A stretch of 64,000 nucleotides of DNA, from assembly GCA_022712315.1 (NCBI GenBank), contig JALAGS010000210.1, positions 56,625-120,624 of the forward strand, written 5' to 3'. The stretch is from Sphingobacterium sp. (GTDB lineage Bacteria; Bacteroidota; Bacteroidia; Sphingobacteriales; Sphingobacteriaceae). Positions 54,231-63,938 of the stretch are shown here, one piece after another (within the stretch, counting starts at the first letter, position 1; every line of letters begins with the position of its first letter). Below the pieces are notes generated by a model. It had not been told where the DNA came from. It searched no databases and was given only the letters and a program-made list of their open reading frames with translations. The position numbers and the translations under genes are program-made.

Positions 54231-57200
54231 TTAATCTGCTGTGTTTTTTGAGGATCTACTTTCTAAAAGATAATAGAGCGGTGGGAGCACAAACAGTGTC
54301 AGGATCGTCGAAAATAACAGGCCATAGACAATAACTGTGGCTAAAGGACGCTGTACATCTGAGCCAATTCCTGTTGCCAGCGATGCCGGAAGCAAACCGA
54401 GAATAGCGACTGTGGCGGTCATTAAAACCGGACGAAAGCGACTAAAGGCCCCTTGGGTGACAGCTTTATGTAGCGATAGCCCATTCTTCCGCAATACATT
54501 CATCTGAGAAAGCATTAATACGCCATTTTGTATAGCGACTCCGAATAGGGCGATAAAACCGACTGCTGAGGATACGTTTAGCGTCATGCCACGGATATTG
54601 AGGGCAAGCATCCCGCCAAACAGTGCCAATGGAACGATACCCATTAAAAGGCCTGCTTGTCTAAATGAACCAAATGTGCCATAGAGTAAGATAAATATAA
54701 TGGCTAATGTTAATGGAACAATAATGGCAAGCCGGGCGTAAGCCCGATGTTGATTTTCAAATTGTCCACCCCATTTTAAAGTAATTTTATGCTGGTCATA
54801 GCGTATATTTTTGGCAATGGCCTGCTGTGCTTCGGCAAGGAATGTGCCGAGGTCCTGTCCGCGTACATTTAAGCGGACGGTCAACTGGCGGTTGTTGCGT
54901 TCACGTGAAATCATACTTTCTCCGGTATTGAGTTTAATTGTTGCAACCTGGGCCAGAGGAATACGGTTCCCGTTTTCGGGATATAGCATTAGGTTGCCGA
55001 TCTTTTCGGGAGAATTTCTGTTTTCCTCCTGATATTGACAGGTAATATCATATACTTTGATGCCTTGATAGACCTGGGCGACAGCTTTTCCGCCGATAGC
55101 AATCTGGATCAGGTCAGTGACGTCAGCGATATTTAAACCGTATTGTGCTATTTTATCCCGATCGGCGATAATTTGCAGCTGCGGCAGTGGCGGCTCCTGG
55201 TCTATAGCGAGATCGACAGCTCCCTTTACCTGTTTAAGTGTTGTGATAAGTTCCTCGGCAACCCGGCGGGTTTCTTTTAAGTCATCACCAAATATTTTGA
55301 CGACAAGTTCACTATGTGCACCGGCTATCTTGTCCATGACACCGTCGATCATAGGTTGGGAAAAAGCAACGTTGAATCCGGGCATGTTTGCATACTCTGC
55401 TGCAAGTTCATCAATAAGGTCTTCTTTAGTTTTGCCCCATTTCCATGTTTTATAAGGTTTCAATCCTACGCTCACTTCAAAATGGGAGGGTGTCCAGGCG
55501 TCGGTACCATCGTCATTACGTCCGGCTTGCACCATGACATAGGAGATTTCTTCGTGTTGAAGTGTCCGTGCGCGTAGCGTATCGCTCATTTCTTTTGATT
55601 TTTCCACTGTAATTCCGGGCGGGAGCGACACCTGGAGCCAGATCGACCCTTCATCTAAAGTGGGAAGAAAGTCCTTACCAACAGATGCGGTGAGTAGGCC
55701 ATTGGCAATTAATATAATCGCCAATGGTATAAAAACGCGTTTGGGAACTGCCATCACCTTTTCAATCGCAGTATGATAGGCTTGGGTCAGCTTTGTCAGC
55801 CATCTGTTGTGGTATACCTTCTGTGGTTTACGATAGATCAAATAAGCTAATCCAGGAATAAGCAAAAGAGCGACAGCCAGTGCGCCAAAGAGCGCATAGC
55901 CTACGGTATAGGCCATCGGTGTAAAAAGTTTCTTTTCGACCCGCTCAAACGCGAACAAGGGAAGATAGGCCGTAATAATGATCAGTGTGGCAAAGAAGAT
56001 CGGTTTGGCGACTTCGGCAATTTTCTGGGCAACGGTTTTTTCCTCCAGTAAACCCTCCGGCTCATCTTCTCTTTTTTTAAGAATGGTTTCGAGAATAACG
56101 ATCGCTCCGTCTACAATGATCCCAAAATCAATTGCTCCGAGGGAGAGTAGGTTGGCGGGAATATGGGTGAAATGCATGAGGATAAATGCAATCAGTAAGG
56201 ACAGCGGAATCGTTAGGGCAACCAGGAGTGCTCCACGCCAACTCCCCAGAAAAATAATGAGAACAAAAATAACCAGAATCATCCCCTCCAAGAGGGTTTT
56301 GGAAACGGTATATAGGGTATTGTCGACTAAACTGGTTCTATCCAGTACAACATGAATCTTTACACCTTCTGGAAGAATCTTTTCGTTTAGTTCGTCGACC
56401 GTTGCATTTACCCCGGCTAGGACAGCGGAGGGATTTTCATTTTTCAATAAGAGTACAATACCTTCGATGTTGTCTGAATAATTGGCACCCCGTTTATCGG
56501 AATAGCCTAAAGCACCCTTACGGGCTAGATTTCCAAGTTTGATCTGACCGATATCGCGCATACAGATACGGTTCCCATCGGTCGATTTGACGACGATGCT
56601 ACCCAGATCATCCAATGTCTTGACAAGACCAATGCCCCGGATGACGTAAGATTGATCACCGCGGTTCATCACGCTGCCACCTGCATTGGCATTATTGCTT
56701 TCTATTTTCGAGACCACCTCTGCGAGTGAGATTTCGTATTGGTCGAGCTTTTTAGGATCCAGCTCCACTTGGAATTGGGTCGTTATTCCGCCAAAATTGG
56801 TGACATCAGCGACACCCGAAACCTGTTTAATTTTGGGGATAATAACAAAGTTTTGCAGATCGGTCAATTGCCGTAGATCGTGGGTTTTACTCTCGAGGAT
56901 ATAACGAAAGATCTCACCTGTAGGTGAGGTGAGGGGGTCCAATCCGGGACTGGCACCATAAGGGAGGGATAAGTCCGCAAGACGTTCCTGTATACGGGCT
57001 CGCGCCCAATAATCTTCAACGCCATCTTTGAAGACAATCGTGACCATGGATAAACCAAAGGTTGTTTTGCTGCGCATCACTTCCATTCCGGGCAAGCCAT
57101 TGATAGCCTGTTCAATGGGAATGGTGATTTGTTGTTCCATCTCTTCGGCTGCCAATCCTGGTACCTGGGTTACGATCTGCGACGATACGTCGGCTATATC

Positions 57201-57323
57201 TGGGTAGGCCTCGACCGATAGCTGACGCCAGGCGTAGTAGCCGAAAAAGCCAATTAATAGAAAGGATGCCGCGATCACCCATCTTTTTGCGATAATATGG
57301 ACAATAAATTGTTTCATATTCAA
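54231..57323 (-). CDS. CzcA/CusA-type heavy-metal efflux RND permease
   Basis: Inner-membrane proton-driven RND pump of 1030 residues, HME subfamily. Visible hallmarks: N-terminal TM then SVEAYPDIADVSSQIVTQVPGLAAEEMEQQITIPIE, the HME signature DFGIIVDGAIVILE with Asp399 and Asp405 in TM4 (proton relay), SMVTIVFKDGVEDYWARARIQERL, and a second TM bundle at the C-terminus (FGVAIQNGVLMLSQM). The metal is not clear: CusA-type Cu/Ag pumps carry a periplasmic three-methionine cluster that I could not place with certainty, and CzcA-type Zn/Co/Cd pumps are equally possible. Operon with adaptor, CzcC and a two-component system. Confidence 0.92.
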   Translation of the reverse strand: MNMKQFIVHIIAKRWVIAASFLLIGFFGYYAWRQLSVEAYPDIADVSSQIVTQVPGLAAEEMEQQITIPIEQAINGLPGMEVMRSKTTFGLSMVTIVFKDGVEDYWARARIQERLADLSLPYGASPGLDPLTSPTGEIFRYILESKTHDLRQLTDLQNFVIIPKIKQVSGVADVTNFGGITTQFQVELDPKKLDQYEISLAEVVSKIESNNANAGGSVMNRGDQSYVIRGIGLVKTLDDLGSIVVKSTDGNRICMRDIGQIKLGNLARKGALGYSDKRGANYSDNIEGIVLLLKNENPSAVLAGVNATVDELNEKILPEGVKIHVVLDRTSLVDNTLYTVSKTLLEGMILVIFVLIIFLGSWRGALLVALTIPLSLLIAFILMHFTHIPANLLSLGAIDFGIIVDGAIVILETILKKREDEPEGLLEEKTVAQKIAEVAKPIFFATLIIITAYLPLFAFERVEKKLFTPMAYTVGYALFGALAVALLLIPGLAYLIYRKPQKVYHNRWLTKLTQAYHTAIEKVMAVPKRVFIPLAIILIANGLLTASVGKDFLPTLDEGSIWLQVSLPPGITVEKSKEMSDTLRARTLQHEEISYVMVQAGRNDDGTDAWTPSHFEVSVGLKPYKTWKWGKTKEDLIDELAAEYANMPGFNVAFSQPMIDGVMDKIAGAHSELVVKIFGDDLKETRRVAEELITTLKQVKGAVDLAIDQEPPLPQLQIIADRDKIAQYGLNIADVTDLIQIAIGGKAVAQVYQGIKVYDITCQYQEENRNSPEKIGNLMLYPENGNRIPLAQVATIKLNTGESMISRERNNRQLTVRLNVRGQDLGTFLAEAQQAIAKNIRYDQHKITLKWGGQFENQHRAYARLAIIVPLTLAIIFILLYGTFGSFRQAGLLMGIVPLALFGGMLALNIRGMTLNVSSAVGFIALFGVAIQNGVLMLSQMNVLRKNGLSLHKAVTQGAFSRFRPVLMTATVAILGLLPASLATGIGSDVQRPLATVIVYGLLFSTILTLFVLPPLYYLLESRSSKNTAD

Positions 57324-57395
57324 ATTGTTATTGATCAGTGTTTATTTTAAATTGAATGCATGAACCCGGTGCGTATGATTTGTTTATTCACCGAT

Positions 57396-58541
57396 TTAAT
57401 TTACCCCCATGAGGTAAAAAGCTCCTTCGCTGATAATTTCCTCCTGTGGGGCCAGACCTGTTAAAATCTGGATATGATCTCCTTCTGTTACCCCCGTGGT
57501 TACAAAGCGCTTGACAAAGGTATTGGCAGCTATTTTTGCCCATACAAAACTCTTGTCGTTAAATTGAAGGACAGCTTTTGCGGGAATGAAGAGCGTTGAA
57601 ATGTGTTGCTGTTCAAATTCGGTACTCACATACATCCCCGGTTTTAATGTACGGTCGCTATTTTCGCATGCGATGAGGACTTCAATATTGCGGCTGGCTT
57701 CATCGACAAATTGGTTGATATGAATAATTTTTCCCTGTATATTTTTATCGGGTAAAGCATCCACATGGACTTCAACACGGCCAAGCTGATTGATGGCAGG
57801 CAAGTCTTTTTCCTTGATATAGGCCGATACCCATACTTTTGAAAGTTCGGCAATGCGGAGTAATGCCGGAGCATCTTCTTTTGTGTACTGCCCCAGGACA
57901 ATTGAACTGCTTAAAATCTCTCCTTGGATGGGTGAACGAACGAGAAGAGGTTGACCGAGAACCATATTATTCAGGTTAGTATCGAATATTTTTAGCGCTG
58001 CCGTGGCATTGCCGAGCGCTGATTTACTCGTTGCAAAATTGGTTTCTGCCTCCTCAAGGTCTTTTTTTGTTCCAACGCCGTGTCCGATCAGATCTTTTTC
58101 ACGTTTTAGTTTGTTTTCCGCAAGTAAAGCCGCTTGTTTAGCGTCGAGATAGCCCCTTTGTGCTTCAAAATAGTTCGATGAACTAATTGAAAATAAAGGC
58201 GTATTAATGGCCACTTTTTGCCCCAGTTTGATGTGGGACTTGACAATTCGTCCAGCAAAAGGTACAGAAATCTCCACATAGCTGCTGGGGATCATCTTCA
58301 CCATCGCAGCGGTGTTTAGTTTCAGTGCATGCTGTGCATTGGCTGTCGTCACAAATTTTAACTTCGTCAACAGAGGCGCATTTTGATCGACGGTCAGGGT
58401 ATCTCCATGCGCGCTGATCCCTGGCGATAGGCCAGTGGGGGTGTCGGACTGATGGTCGCAAGCCTGCATCAACAGCAGGAGGAGGATCCAACTCATATAA
58501 CTTAGGGGTTGGATCGAATAGTTGATTGTACGGTTAATCAT
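57396..58541 (-). CDS. CzcB/CusB-like RND periplasmic adaptor, lipoprotein
   Basis: Adaptor between the RND pump and its outer-membrane channel, 381 residues. A lipobox LMQAC (Cys ~28) follows the hydrophobic MSWILLLLLMQ stretch; translation may start at the internal ATG at 58496 rather than 58541. Then come barrel-sandwich halves VEISVPFAGRIVKSHIKLGQKVAINTPLFSISS and LVRSPIQGEILSSSIVLGQYTKE flanking an alpha-hairpin, a beta-barrel (KVWVSAYIKEKDLPAI) and a membrane-proximal domain. No His-rich metal-binding N-terminus typical of CzcB is seen. It is 68 nt after the histidine kinase gene. Confidence 0.9.
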   Translation of the reverse strand: MINRTINYSIQPLSYMSWILLLLLMQACDHQSDTPTGLSPGISAHGDTLTVDQNAPLLTKLKFVTTANAQHALKLNTAAMVKMIPSSYVEISVPFAGRIVKSHIKLGQKVAINTPLFSISSSNYFEAQRGYLDAKQAALLAENKLKREKDLIGHGVGTKKDLEEAETNFATSKSALGNATAALKIFDTNLNNMVLGQPLLVRSPIQGEILSSSIVLGQYTKEDAPALLRIAELSKVWVSAYIKEKDLPAINQLGRVEVHVDALPDKNIQGKIIHINQFVDEASRNIEVLIACENSDRTLKPGMYVSTEFEQQHISTLFIPAKAVLQFNDKSFVWAKIAANTFVKRFVTTGVTEGDHIQILTGLAPQEEIISEGAFYLMGVN

Positions 58542-58609
58542 ACCGCAAAACTATCCAGCAACTGCTGATAAGCAGGTTAGAAGTCCTTTAGAAAAAAATT
58601 AGAATTTTA

Positions 58610-59986
58610 TTAGAATGCGGAAAGGTGGGGAAGATCAATGCTAAACACACTACCGACACCTTTTGCTGAACGGACTGTGATCTCTCCATGATGGAGGACT
58701 ATGATTTTCCTGGTAAGTGACAGACCTATACCATTTCCCTCGCTATAGTCTTTGTTGTTGCCACGATAGAATGGTGTAAATATATGCGGGAGGTCTACCG
58801 GGTCAATGCCTATTCCATCATCTTTAAATTCGAGGTGAACCTGGTTTTCGTCTGATCTGATGGCAATGAGACATTTTTGATTTGAGGAAAATTTGCAGGC
58901 ATTTTCAATTAAATTGACAAAGGCAACCTGAAGTAAATATTCGTTGGCATGTACAGAAATAAGATTTTCATCTTCAATCGCGGGATCGACAAAAATGTCA
59001 AGCTTATAACCTGGATTTGACTGAAGAACTTGCTGGCAGGCATCAATAAGTATTTCGTCTATGCGTAAGGCTTTGAAGGCAATTTCGGAACTGTCGTAGC
59101 TTGCTTTTGCAAAATCAAGTAAGCTATTAAATAGCTTTTTGAGTTTCTGTGCGTCATTTAACGTGTTGTCGATGACTATTTTATATTCAGCTATGCTGCG
59201 GTCTTTATTGGCGGAAATTTCAAGTTCTGCAATCATTGCCGCCAAGGGCGTGCGCAGCTCGTGGGAGATATTGGACACAAAATGTTTTTGGGCATCAAAG
59301 GAATTTTCCAACCGGTCAAGCATCGCATTGAATGTACTCGCCAGTTCGGAAAGTTCATCTTTATTTCCGCTGCTAGTGAGTCTGGAGTCTAAACTAGTCG
59401 CCGAAATGCTTTTTACGCGCTGTGTCATTTCCAGGATAGGTTGAAAGACCTTTTTCGAAAAGAATATGCCTGCTGCATAAATCAGAAATATAGACAAAAT
59501 GAAAACAAGGAGAATGGTTGATAGCAGGCTATGGAGTTTATTGTAGCCATATTGATCATAGGCAGCAGCGGTAATGAGGTAGCTTTTGTTTTTATAAGGG
59601 AAAGTTATCCCAATGACCTGCCATTTATCCTGATAGAACCGTATTTCTTTATTTTTTAAAATATCCCGCAGCATCTCCGGTGTCTCTTTGACAAAGTCGA
59701 TATCGACGGCATCATGATACAGGAGCTCAAAATGGGTATCGTAAATGGCAACCTCTACTTCATTGAGAATTTTCCGATTGTTGTGATAAATATCTTCTAA
59801 GGTCTTTTTGTCTACTTTCGCGTTCAAAAAAAGGTTTGCTTTGGTGTAAGCTTCTTTTTTTAATAGGGCATAAAATTCTTTTTCCCGATTCTCTACAGCC
59901 GAAAAATAAACTGTACTGGCAAATACCAGCAATATGGTCGCTGTAATCAGTGTGAATAATATGGAGATTCGGGTTCTGATGCGCAT
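58610..59986 (-). CDS. Sensor histidine kinase of the metal-efflux operon (CusS-like)
   Basis: A 458-residue inner-membrane kinase. TM1 at ~8-30, a periplasmic sensor region of ~125 residues, TM2 at ~152-175, HAMP (FQPILEMTQRVKSISATSLDSRL), HisKA with H-box FVSNISHELRTPLAAMIAELEI, N-box NLIENACKFSS, G1 DDGIGIDP and G2 GNGIGLSLTRKI. All ATPase motifs are intact. It overlaps the response regulator gene by one base (stop/start), so the pair is coupled. Together they probably sense periplasmic metal and activate the RND genes downstream. Confidence 0.93.
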   Translation of the reverse strand: MRIRTRISILFTLITATILLVFASTVYFSAVENREKEFYALLKKEAYTKANLFLNAKVDKKTLEDIYHNNRKILNEVEVAIYDTHFELLYHDAVDIDFVKETPEMLRDILKNKEIRFYQDKWQVIGITFPYKNKSYLITAAAYDQYGYNKLHSLLSTILLVFILSIFLIYAAGIFFSKKVFQPILEMTQRVKSISATSLDSRLTSSGNKDELSELASTFNAMLDRLENSFDAQKHFVSNISHELRTPLAAMIAELEISANKDRSIAEYKIVIDNTLNDAQKLKKLFNSLLDFAKASYDSSEIAFKALRIDEILIDACQQVLQSNPGYKLDIFVDPAIEDENLISVHANEYLLQVAFVNLIENACKFSSNQKCLIAIRSDENQVHLEFKDDGIGIDPVDLPHIFTPFYRGNNKDYSEGNGIGLSLTRKIIVLHHGEITVRSAKGVGSVFSIDLPHLSAF

Positions 59987-60666
59987 TAGTCCTGTTTTAG
60001 AATAAAGCCCATGCCGGATTTGGTATGGATATATTTCGTTGCAAAATCCTTGTCGATCTTTTTACGCAGATAATTGATGTAAACATCAATGAAGTTGGTC
60101 CCGGTATCAAAATGGGTTTCCCACACTTTTTCGGCAATTTCCATCCTGGAAAGTACGCGCTCGGGGTGCTGCAATAAGTAATGGAGCAGTTTAAACTCTT
60201 TAGGTGTCAAATGGATTTCAATGTTATTCCTTTTGACATTTTTGGTATGGAGATTCATCTCCAGGTCACCATAGCGCAATAGTGTTCCTGTAAGTGTATC
60301 CTGTTTTTGATATCTTTTGAGCAGAACCCGTATCCGTGCAAGTAGTTCGCGCATTTCAAAAGGCTTAACGAGGTAATCGTCAGCTCCAGCGTCAAACCCC
60401 TCAATTTTATCGTCGGTTGTGCCCAAGGCTGTTAACATGATAATCGGAACATCGGGTTTGATATGACGAATTTCTTTGCATAGATCCAATCCATCCATCT
60501 TAGGCAGTACAATATCGGTGATGATAAGATCAAAGTCGTGCTGTAGGGCCATTTTCTTTCCAGATACGCCGTCGTACGCAATATCCGTTTGAAATTCATT
60601 TTCATCAAGTCCGCGTTTTATCAATCCTGCAACACGTACGTCATCTTCGACTAGGAGAATCTTCAT
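59986..60666 (-). CDS. OmpR-family response regulator (CusR-like)
   Basis: A 226-residue regulator; I chose the ATG at 60666 (MKILLVEDDV) since the longer frame from 60735 adds 23 residues not found in the family. Receiver domain with acidic pocket (Glu/Asp 7-9), phospho-acceptor Asp51 in LIITDIVLP, conserved Lys in DDYLVKPFEMRELLARI, then winged-helix Trans_reg_C (LTPKEFKLLHYLLQHPERVLSRMEIAEKVW, TNFIDVYINYLRKKID, and a final GMGFILKQD). It is first in the five-gene minus-strand operon regulator-kinase-adaptor-pump-channel. Confidence 0.94.
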   Translation of the reverse strand: MKILLVEDDVRVAGLIKRGLDENEFQTDIAYDGVSGKKMALQHDFDLIITDIVLPKMDGLDLCKEIRHIKPDVPIIMLTALGTTDDKIEGFDAGADDYLVKPFEMRELLARIRVLLKRYQKQDTLTGTLLRYGDLEMNLHTKNVKRNNIEIHLTPKEFKLLHYLLQHPERVLSRMEIAEKVWETHFDTGTNFIDVYINYLRKKIDKDFATKYIHTKSGMGFILKQD

Positions 60667-60721
60667 ATAAAGAAAAACGTTAAAAGCTTCGATGAATCGA
60701 AGTTCATATCTGATACCAAAG

Positions 60722-60763
60722 CGTGGCTTGTCCATGCTTCATCGTGGCTTGTCCATGCTTCAT
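60722..60763. repeat. Tandem duplication of 21 bp in the leader of the cusR-like gene
   Basis: Two exact, adjacent copies of a 21-mer starting CGTGGCTTGTCC (60722-60742 and 60743-60763). They lie directly downstream, on the minus strand, of the candidate -7 box at 60769-60776, so they form the 5' part of the leader. Confidence 0.85.
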
Positions 60764-60768
60764 CTATA

Positions 60769-60776
60769 CAAAAGTA
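60769..60776 (-). promoter_or_regulatory. -7 promoter box of the two-component/RND operon
   Basis: Minus-strand TACTTTTG matches TAnnTTTG, about 100 nt before the regulator start. No good -33 TTTG is seen at the normal distance, so the promoter may need an activator such as the operon's own regulator. The rest of the 60777-60961 gap holds no recognised feature. Confidence 0.5.
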
Positions 60777-60961
60777 TCAAACTAAGCTAAATTTACAGGT
60801 ATATGGAAAGAAAACTTTCAGGATTTCATTCGGTCACGCACAGCGATCAGCCAAAAACAAAACTGATAGCGCACGAGCTTCCCTGTTATTGGAAGGCTAT
60901 TCGAGATGAAAAATGCTTTTGATGATTTCTGGATGCATAGGTTTCGAAAAAATTGGGCGGG

Positions 60962-61927
60962 TTAAAATTGCTTAGCGTAACTTAAACCAAAGTGCTTATT
61001 CTGGTAGAATGGCATAATCGTGGCTGAAGTCGTTTTATCGTCTTTGAATAACAAATGATTGATTTTGGGATGCACCCAATAGGCCAGCTCCGTTGCCAGA
61101 ATACCAAATCCCGCTCCCGCAACCACATCTCCGACCCAATGTTTGTTATTGATGGCACGATAGGTTCCCGTAAAAATCGCAAATGGATAGCCGGAAATGC
61201 TCAGCCAGAAGTTACTGTCCCGATATTCATGAAACATAAATTGTGCAGAAGAGAAGGCTGTAGCGGTATGCCCTGAAGGAAAAGAAAGGTTATTGGAACT
61301 ATCAGGCCGGATTTCTTTGACGATATGTTTCAACGGAAGAACCATTGCTCCTGAGATCAGCTGTGATGTTAAATAAATGACCGTTCTGTCCTTAAAATTG
61401 TGTTTGCCTTGCACACCCAACGCATTGAGTCCATATACCATAGCTACAGGGACATATTGACTGTAATTGTCGAGGTTGGTATGCTTTAACTGATGCTCGC
61501 TGATCTCGTCTTTGGTCGATAAATTGAGATTTTTTAAACCGTTGATGCTCAAACTCGCAACCCCGAAGCCAATAAATGCTGTCGGTACAATAAAGCTGGT
61601 TAAATGTGGTCTGTAAGGAGTTTCATCAATTGCTGTGTGGAAGAAACGGTTTAATTTCGTTGCCTTGTTTGTACGATTGACTACTGGAGACAACCCTGTG
61701 CTGTCCGCAGACAGTAAGTGGCTGCTGTTTGTTATGCCATCGGTTGTCCCTATCGTGGCGATGTTTGTTTTAAAAACGCTGTGATTATGCTCAGATGGAT
61801 TGATGTGTGACGACACTTCTGTTGTAATTTGACTTTTGACAACCGTTACATCCAAAAGAAATAATATACTTATAAGTGGATGACATACGAATAAGTGTGC
61901 TTGCTGGTTTTGCTTCATGTGGATCAT
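60962..61927 (-). CDS. PAP2-family phosphatase, membrane-associated
   Basis: A 321-residue phosphatase of the PAP2/type 2 phosphatidic acid phosphatase superfamily. The three active-site motifs are present in order: KHIVKEIRPD (motif 1, KxxxxxxRP), SFPSGHTA (motif 2) and RAINNKHWVGDVVAG (motif 3, His and Asp of the relay). A signal or anchor segment (LISILFLLDVTVV) and a ~100-residue polar N-terminal region precede the domain. Substrates could be undecaprenyl pyrophosphate, phosphatidate or lipid A phosphates. Lying 40 nt after a sensor kinase gene, it is probably the output of that system. The ATG at 61918 is an alternative start. Confidence 0.88.
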   Translation of the reverse strand: MIHMKQNQQAHLFVCHPLISILFLLDVTVVKSQITTEVSSHINPSEHNHSVFKTNIATIGTTDGITNSSHLLSADSTGLSPVVNRTNKATKLNRFFHTAIDETPYRPHLTSFIVPTAFIGFGVASLSINGLKNLNLSTKDEISEHQLKHTNLDNYSQYVPVAMVYGLNALGVQGKHNFKDRTVIYLTSQLISGAMVLPLKHIVKEIRPDSSNNLSFPSGHTATAFSSAQFMFHEYRDSNFWLSISGYPFAIFTGTYRAINNKHWVGDVVAGAGFGILATELAYWVHPKINHLLFKDDKTTSATIMPFYQNKHFGLSYAKQF

Positions 61928-61967
61928 GACACAAAACTGTCATCCAAATTAGAATACTTTTGGAATT

Positions 61968-63254
61968 TTAAAAATGAACGGAAAAAATATGCTGATTATT
62001 TTCAAATTGATAATCAACTTTCCAGCCTTGATACCGGGCGATTTCAGTGATAATGGCCAGCCCTAGACCGCTCCCTTGACTGTTTTTTGAGAGCTTGGAG
62101 AATCTTTTGAATAAAAGTACTTTATCTAGCGACGTTGCGCCGGAGTTATGTACTGCCAAAGATGTTTGACTCAGATGTACGGCGATGGTATCGCCGGCAT
62201 TACTGTAACGTATGGCATTTAGCAGTAAGTTGTTGATGAGAATCTCGGTCAGACTACTATTTCCAGTGAGCAGCACTGCAGGCTGTATCTCCTGCAGTAG
62301 TAGCAGCTGTTTTTGTTCAAAATGTTCTTGCATGACTTCGATACTCTGTGAAACCAGCGTGTCCATACTGATCCTTTCCGAATGATCGAATTGACTATTA
62401 TCTATTTTGGCAAGAAGCAGCAGGTTGCGGTTTATTCGTGTACTCCGTGATAGCGCTTTATGCATATCTTCAATAAGCTGGTATTGTTCATCGCTTAGAT
62501 CCGGATCCTGCAATAAGATATCCAGTTTATTTTTGAGTATTGCCAATGGTGTCTGCAACTCATGGGAAGCATTTTCAGTGAATTCCTTTTGAGAACGATA
62601 TACGGCGACGTTTTTTTCAAGAAGTCTCGCAAGAGATTGATTGAGCTCCTGGAACTCTATGGTATCTGTTTGTTGAAAATTTATCTGCTGCTGACTATTG
62701 AGATTAAAAGCCTTTAACTTCTCCACAGTATCCCGAAACGGTTTCCAGAGCCTAATGGAGATTTTTCTGGAAAGAATAAGTAATCCAATGACTAGAATAG
62801 CAAAGAAAAACAACGTTGTTGTGGCGATTGCCGCGATGGTCTCTACGGATTCTTCTATATTGGTCTGCACGGTAAACCGATAAGGAGCCCCATTGATTTG
62901 GATAACGGAAGACAGACATCTAAATCGGTCAATCGTCTTCGGTTCGACAAAATGCTGTGGTTTCTCGATGGTATATACGCTATCTTGCAATAAATCTCCC
63001 GGCTTTACTTTTTGTATATTCGTTTCAGGTTGTATGCTATTCCATAATGCAATGCTAGCCTGAAGCCTGTCTTCGGACAGCCGCAATTTGTTCAGTTCGT
63101 AGGTTGTTTTTTTGACAATAATCTCATTATGTTCGTCAAGTTCATTTTTCCATATCCCGTCTATTACGAAATAATAAACAGGAACACTGACACCGAGTAC
63201 GATCAATACATAGAGTAGAAATGGGGTAGTTATTTTGCTCAGTAAGGGTTTCAT
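61968..63254 (-). CDS. Sensor histidine kinase next to the PAP2 gene
   Basis: A 428-residue kinase with TM1 (~10-30), a short periplasmic part with conserved RFTVQTNIEESVETI, TM2 (~138-160), and a cytoplasmic kinase. The H-box is FTENASHELQTPLAILKNKLDI, N-box NNLLLNAIRYS, G2 GSGLGLAIITEI. The G1 box is the reduced form HNSGATS instead of DxGxG, which is common in a Bacteroidota kinase subgroup and not a sign of inactivity. It begins 9 nt after the response regulator gene. The stimulus is unknown; membrane or antimicrobial-peptide stress would fit a PAP2 target (inference). Confidence 0.9.
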   Translation of the reverse strand: MKPLLSKITTPFLLYVLIVLGVSVPVYYFVIDGIWKNELDEHNEIIVKKTTYELNKLRLSEDRLQASIALWNSIQPETNIQKVKPGDLLQDSVYTIEKPQHFVEPKTIDRFRCLSSVIQINGAPYRFTVQTNIEESVETIAAIATTTLFFFAILVIGLLILSRKISIRLWKPFRDTVEKLKAFNLNSQQQINFQQTDTIEFQELNQSLARLLEKNVAVYRSQKEFTENASHELQTPLAILKNKLDILLQDPDLSDEQYQLIEDMHKALSRSTRINRNLLLLAKIDNSQFDHSERISMDTLVSQSIEVMQEHFEQKQLLLLQEIQPAVLLTGNSSLTEILINNLLLNAIRYSNAGDTIAVHLSQTSLAVHNSGATSLDKVLLFKRFSKLSKNSQGSGLGLAIITEIARYQGWKVDYQFENNQHIFSVHF

Positions 63255-63263
63255 CTTATCTTT

Positions 63264-63938
63264 TTAATTTTCCCATTTATAACCGGTACCATATACCGTC
63301 TTGATATAGGGGTGACTTCCTGCGTCTTGTAGCTTCTTTTTTAAATTTTTGACATGTGCATAAACAAAATCATGGTTGTCGAGCATATCTGCAATATCGC
63401 CGGACAAGTGCTCCGCCAAGGTGCTTTTGGAAATTACTTTATTTTTGTTGCCGATAAAAAACATCAGCAGGTCAAATTCCTTTTTCGTCAATACGACAGG
63501 CAGATCATTGACAATGACAGTTTTTGCGAGTAGATCAATCTGTATTTCATTCTGTACCACAATATTTGAACTATTGAATTGTTTTCGACGGATCAAGGAA
63601 TAGATTCGTGCAGTGAGTTCAGATAAGTGGAAAGGCTTGGTCAAATAATCGTCAGCTCCCAGTTGTAGCCCGTGTATTTTGTCGTCCAGCGCATTTTTTG
63701 CTGAAATGATGATGACACCGTCCTGCTTTCGCTGATTTTTTAACTCTTCCAATAGTTTTAGACCATTTCCATCTGGAAGACCAATATCCAATAAAATACA
63801 GTCATATTGGTATAGCTGTATTTTGTCTTGAGCATCTTGTAAAGTTGGCGCAAATTCACATAAATATTGCTGTTCGCTAAGATAAGTAGCGATACTTTTG
63901 GCCAGTTCCAATTCGTCTTCTATGATCAAAATCTTCAT
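63264..63938 (-). CDS. OmpR-family response regulator next to the PAP2 gene
   Basis: A 224-residue regulator starting at the ATG at 63938 (MKILIIEDEL); the frame extends 7 residues upstream but the family start is here. Receiver with acidic residues 7-9, phospho-acceptor Asp51 in ILLDIGLP, Lys in DDYLTKPFHLSELTARI; C-terminal winged helix with LTKKEFDLLMFFIGNKNKVISKSTLAEHL, HDFVYAHVKNLKKKL and YIKTVYGTGYKW. First gene of a regulator-kinase-PAP2 operon on the minus strand. The right edge of the window lies 62 nt upstream, so its promoter is only partly visible. Confidence 0.93.
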   Translation of the reverse strand: MKILIIEDELELAKSIATYLSEQQYLCEFAPTLQDAQDKIQLYQYDCILLDIGLPDGNGLKLLEELKNQRKQDGVIIISAKNALDDKIHGLQLGADDYLTKPFHLSELTARIYSLIRRKQFNSSNIVVQNEIQIDLLAKTVIVNDLPVVLTKKEFDLLMFFIGNKNKVISKSTLAEHLSGDIADMLDNHDFVYAHVKNLKKKLQDAGSHPYIKTVYGTGYKWEN

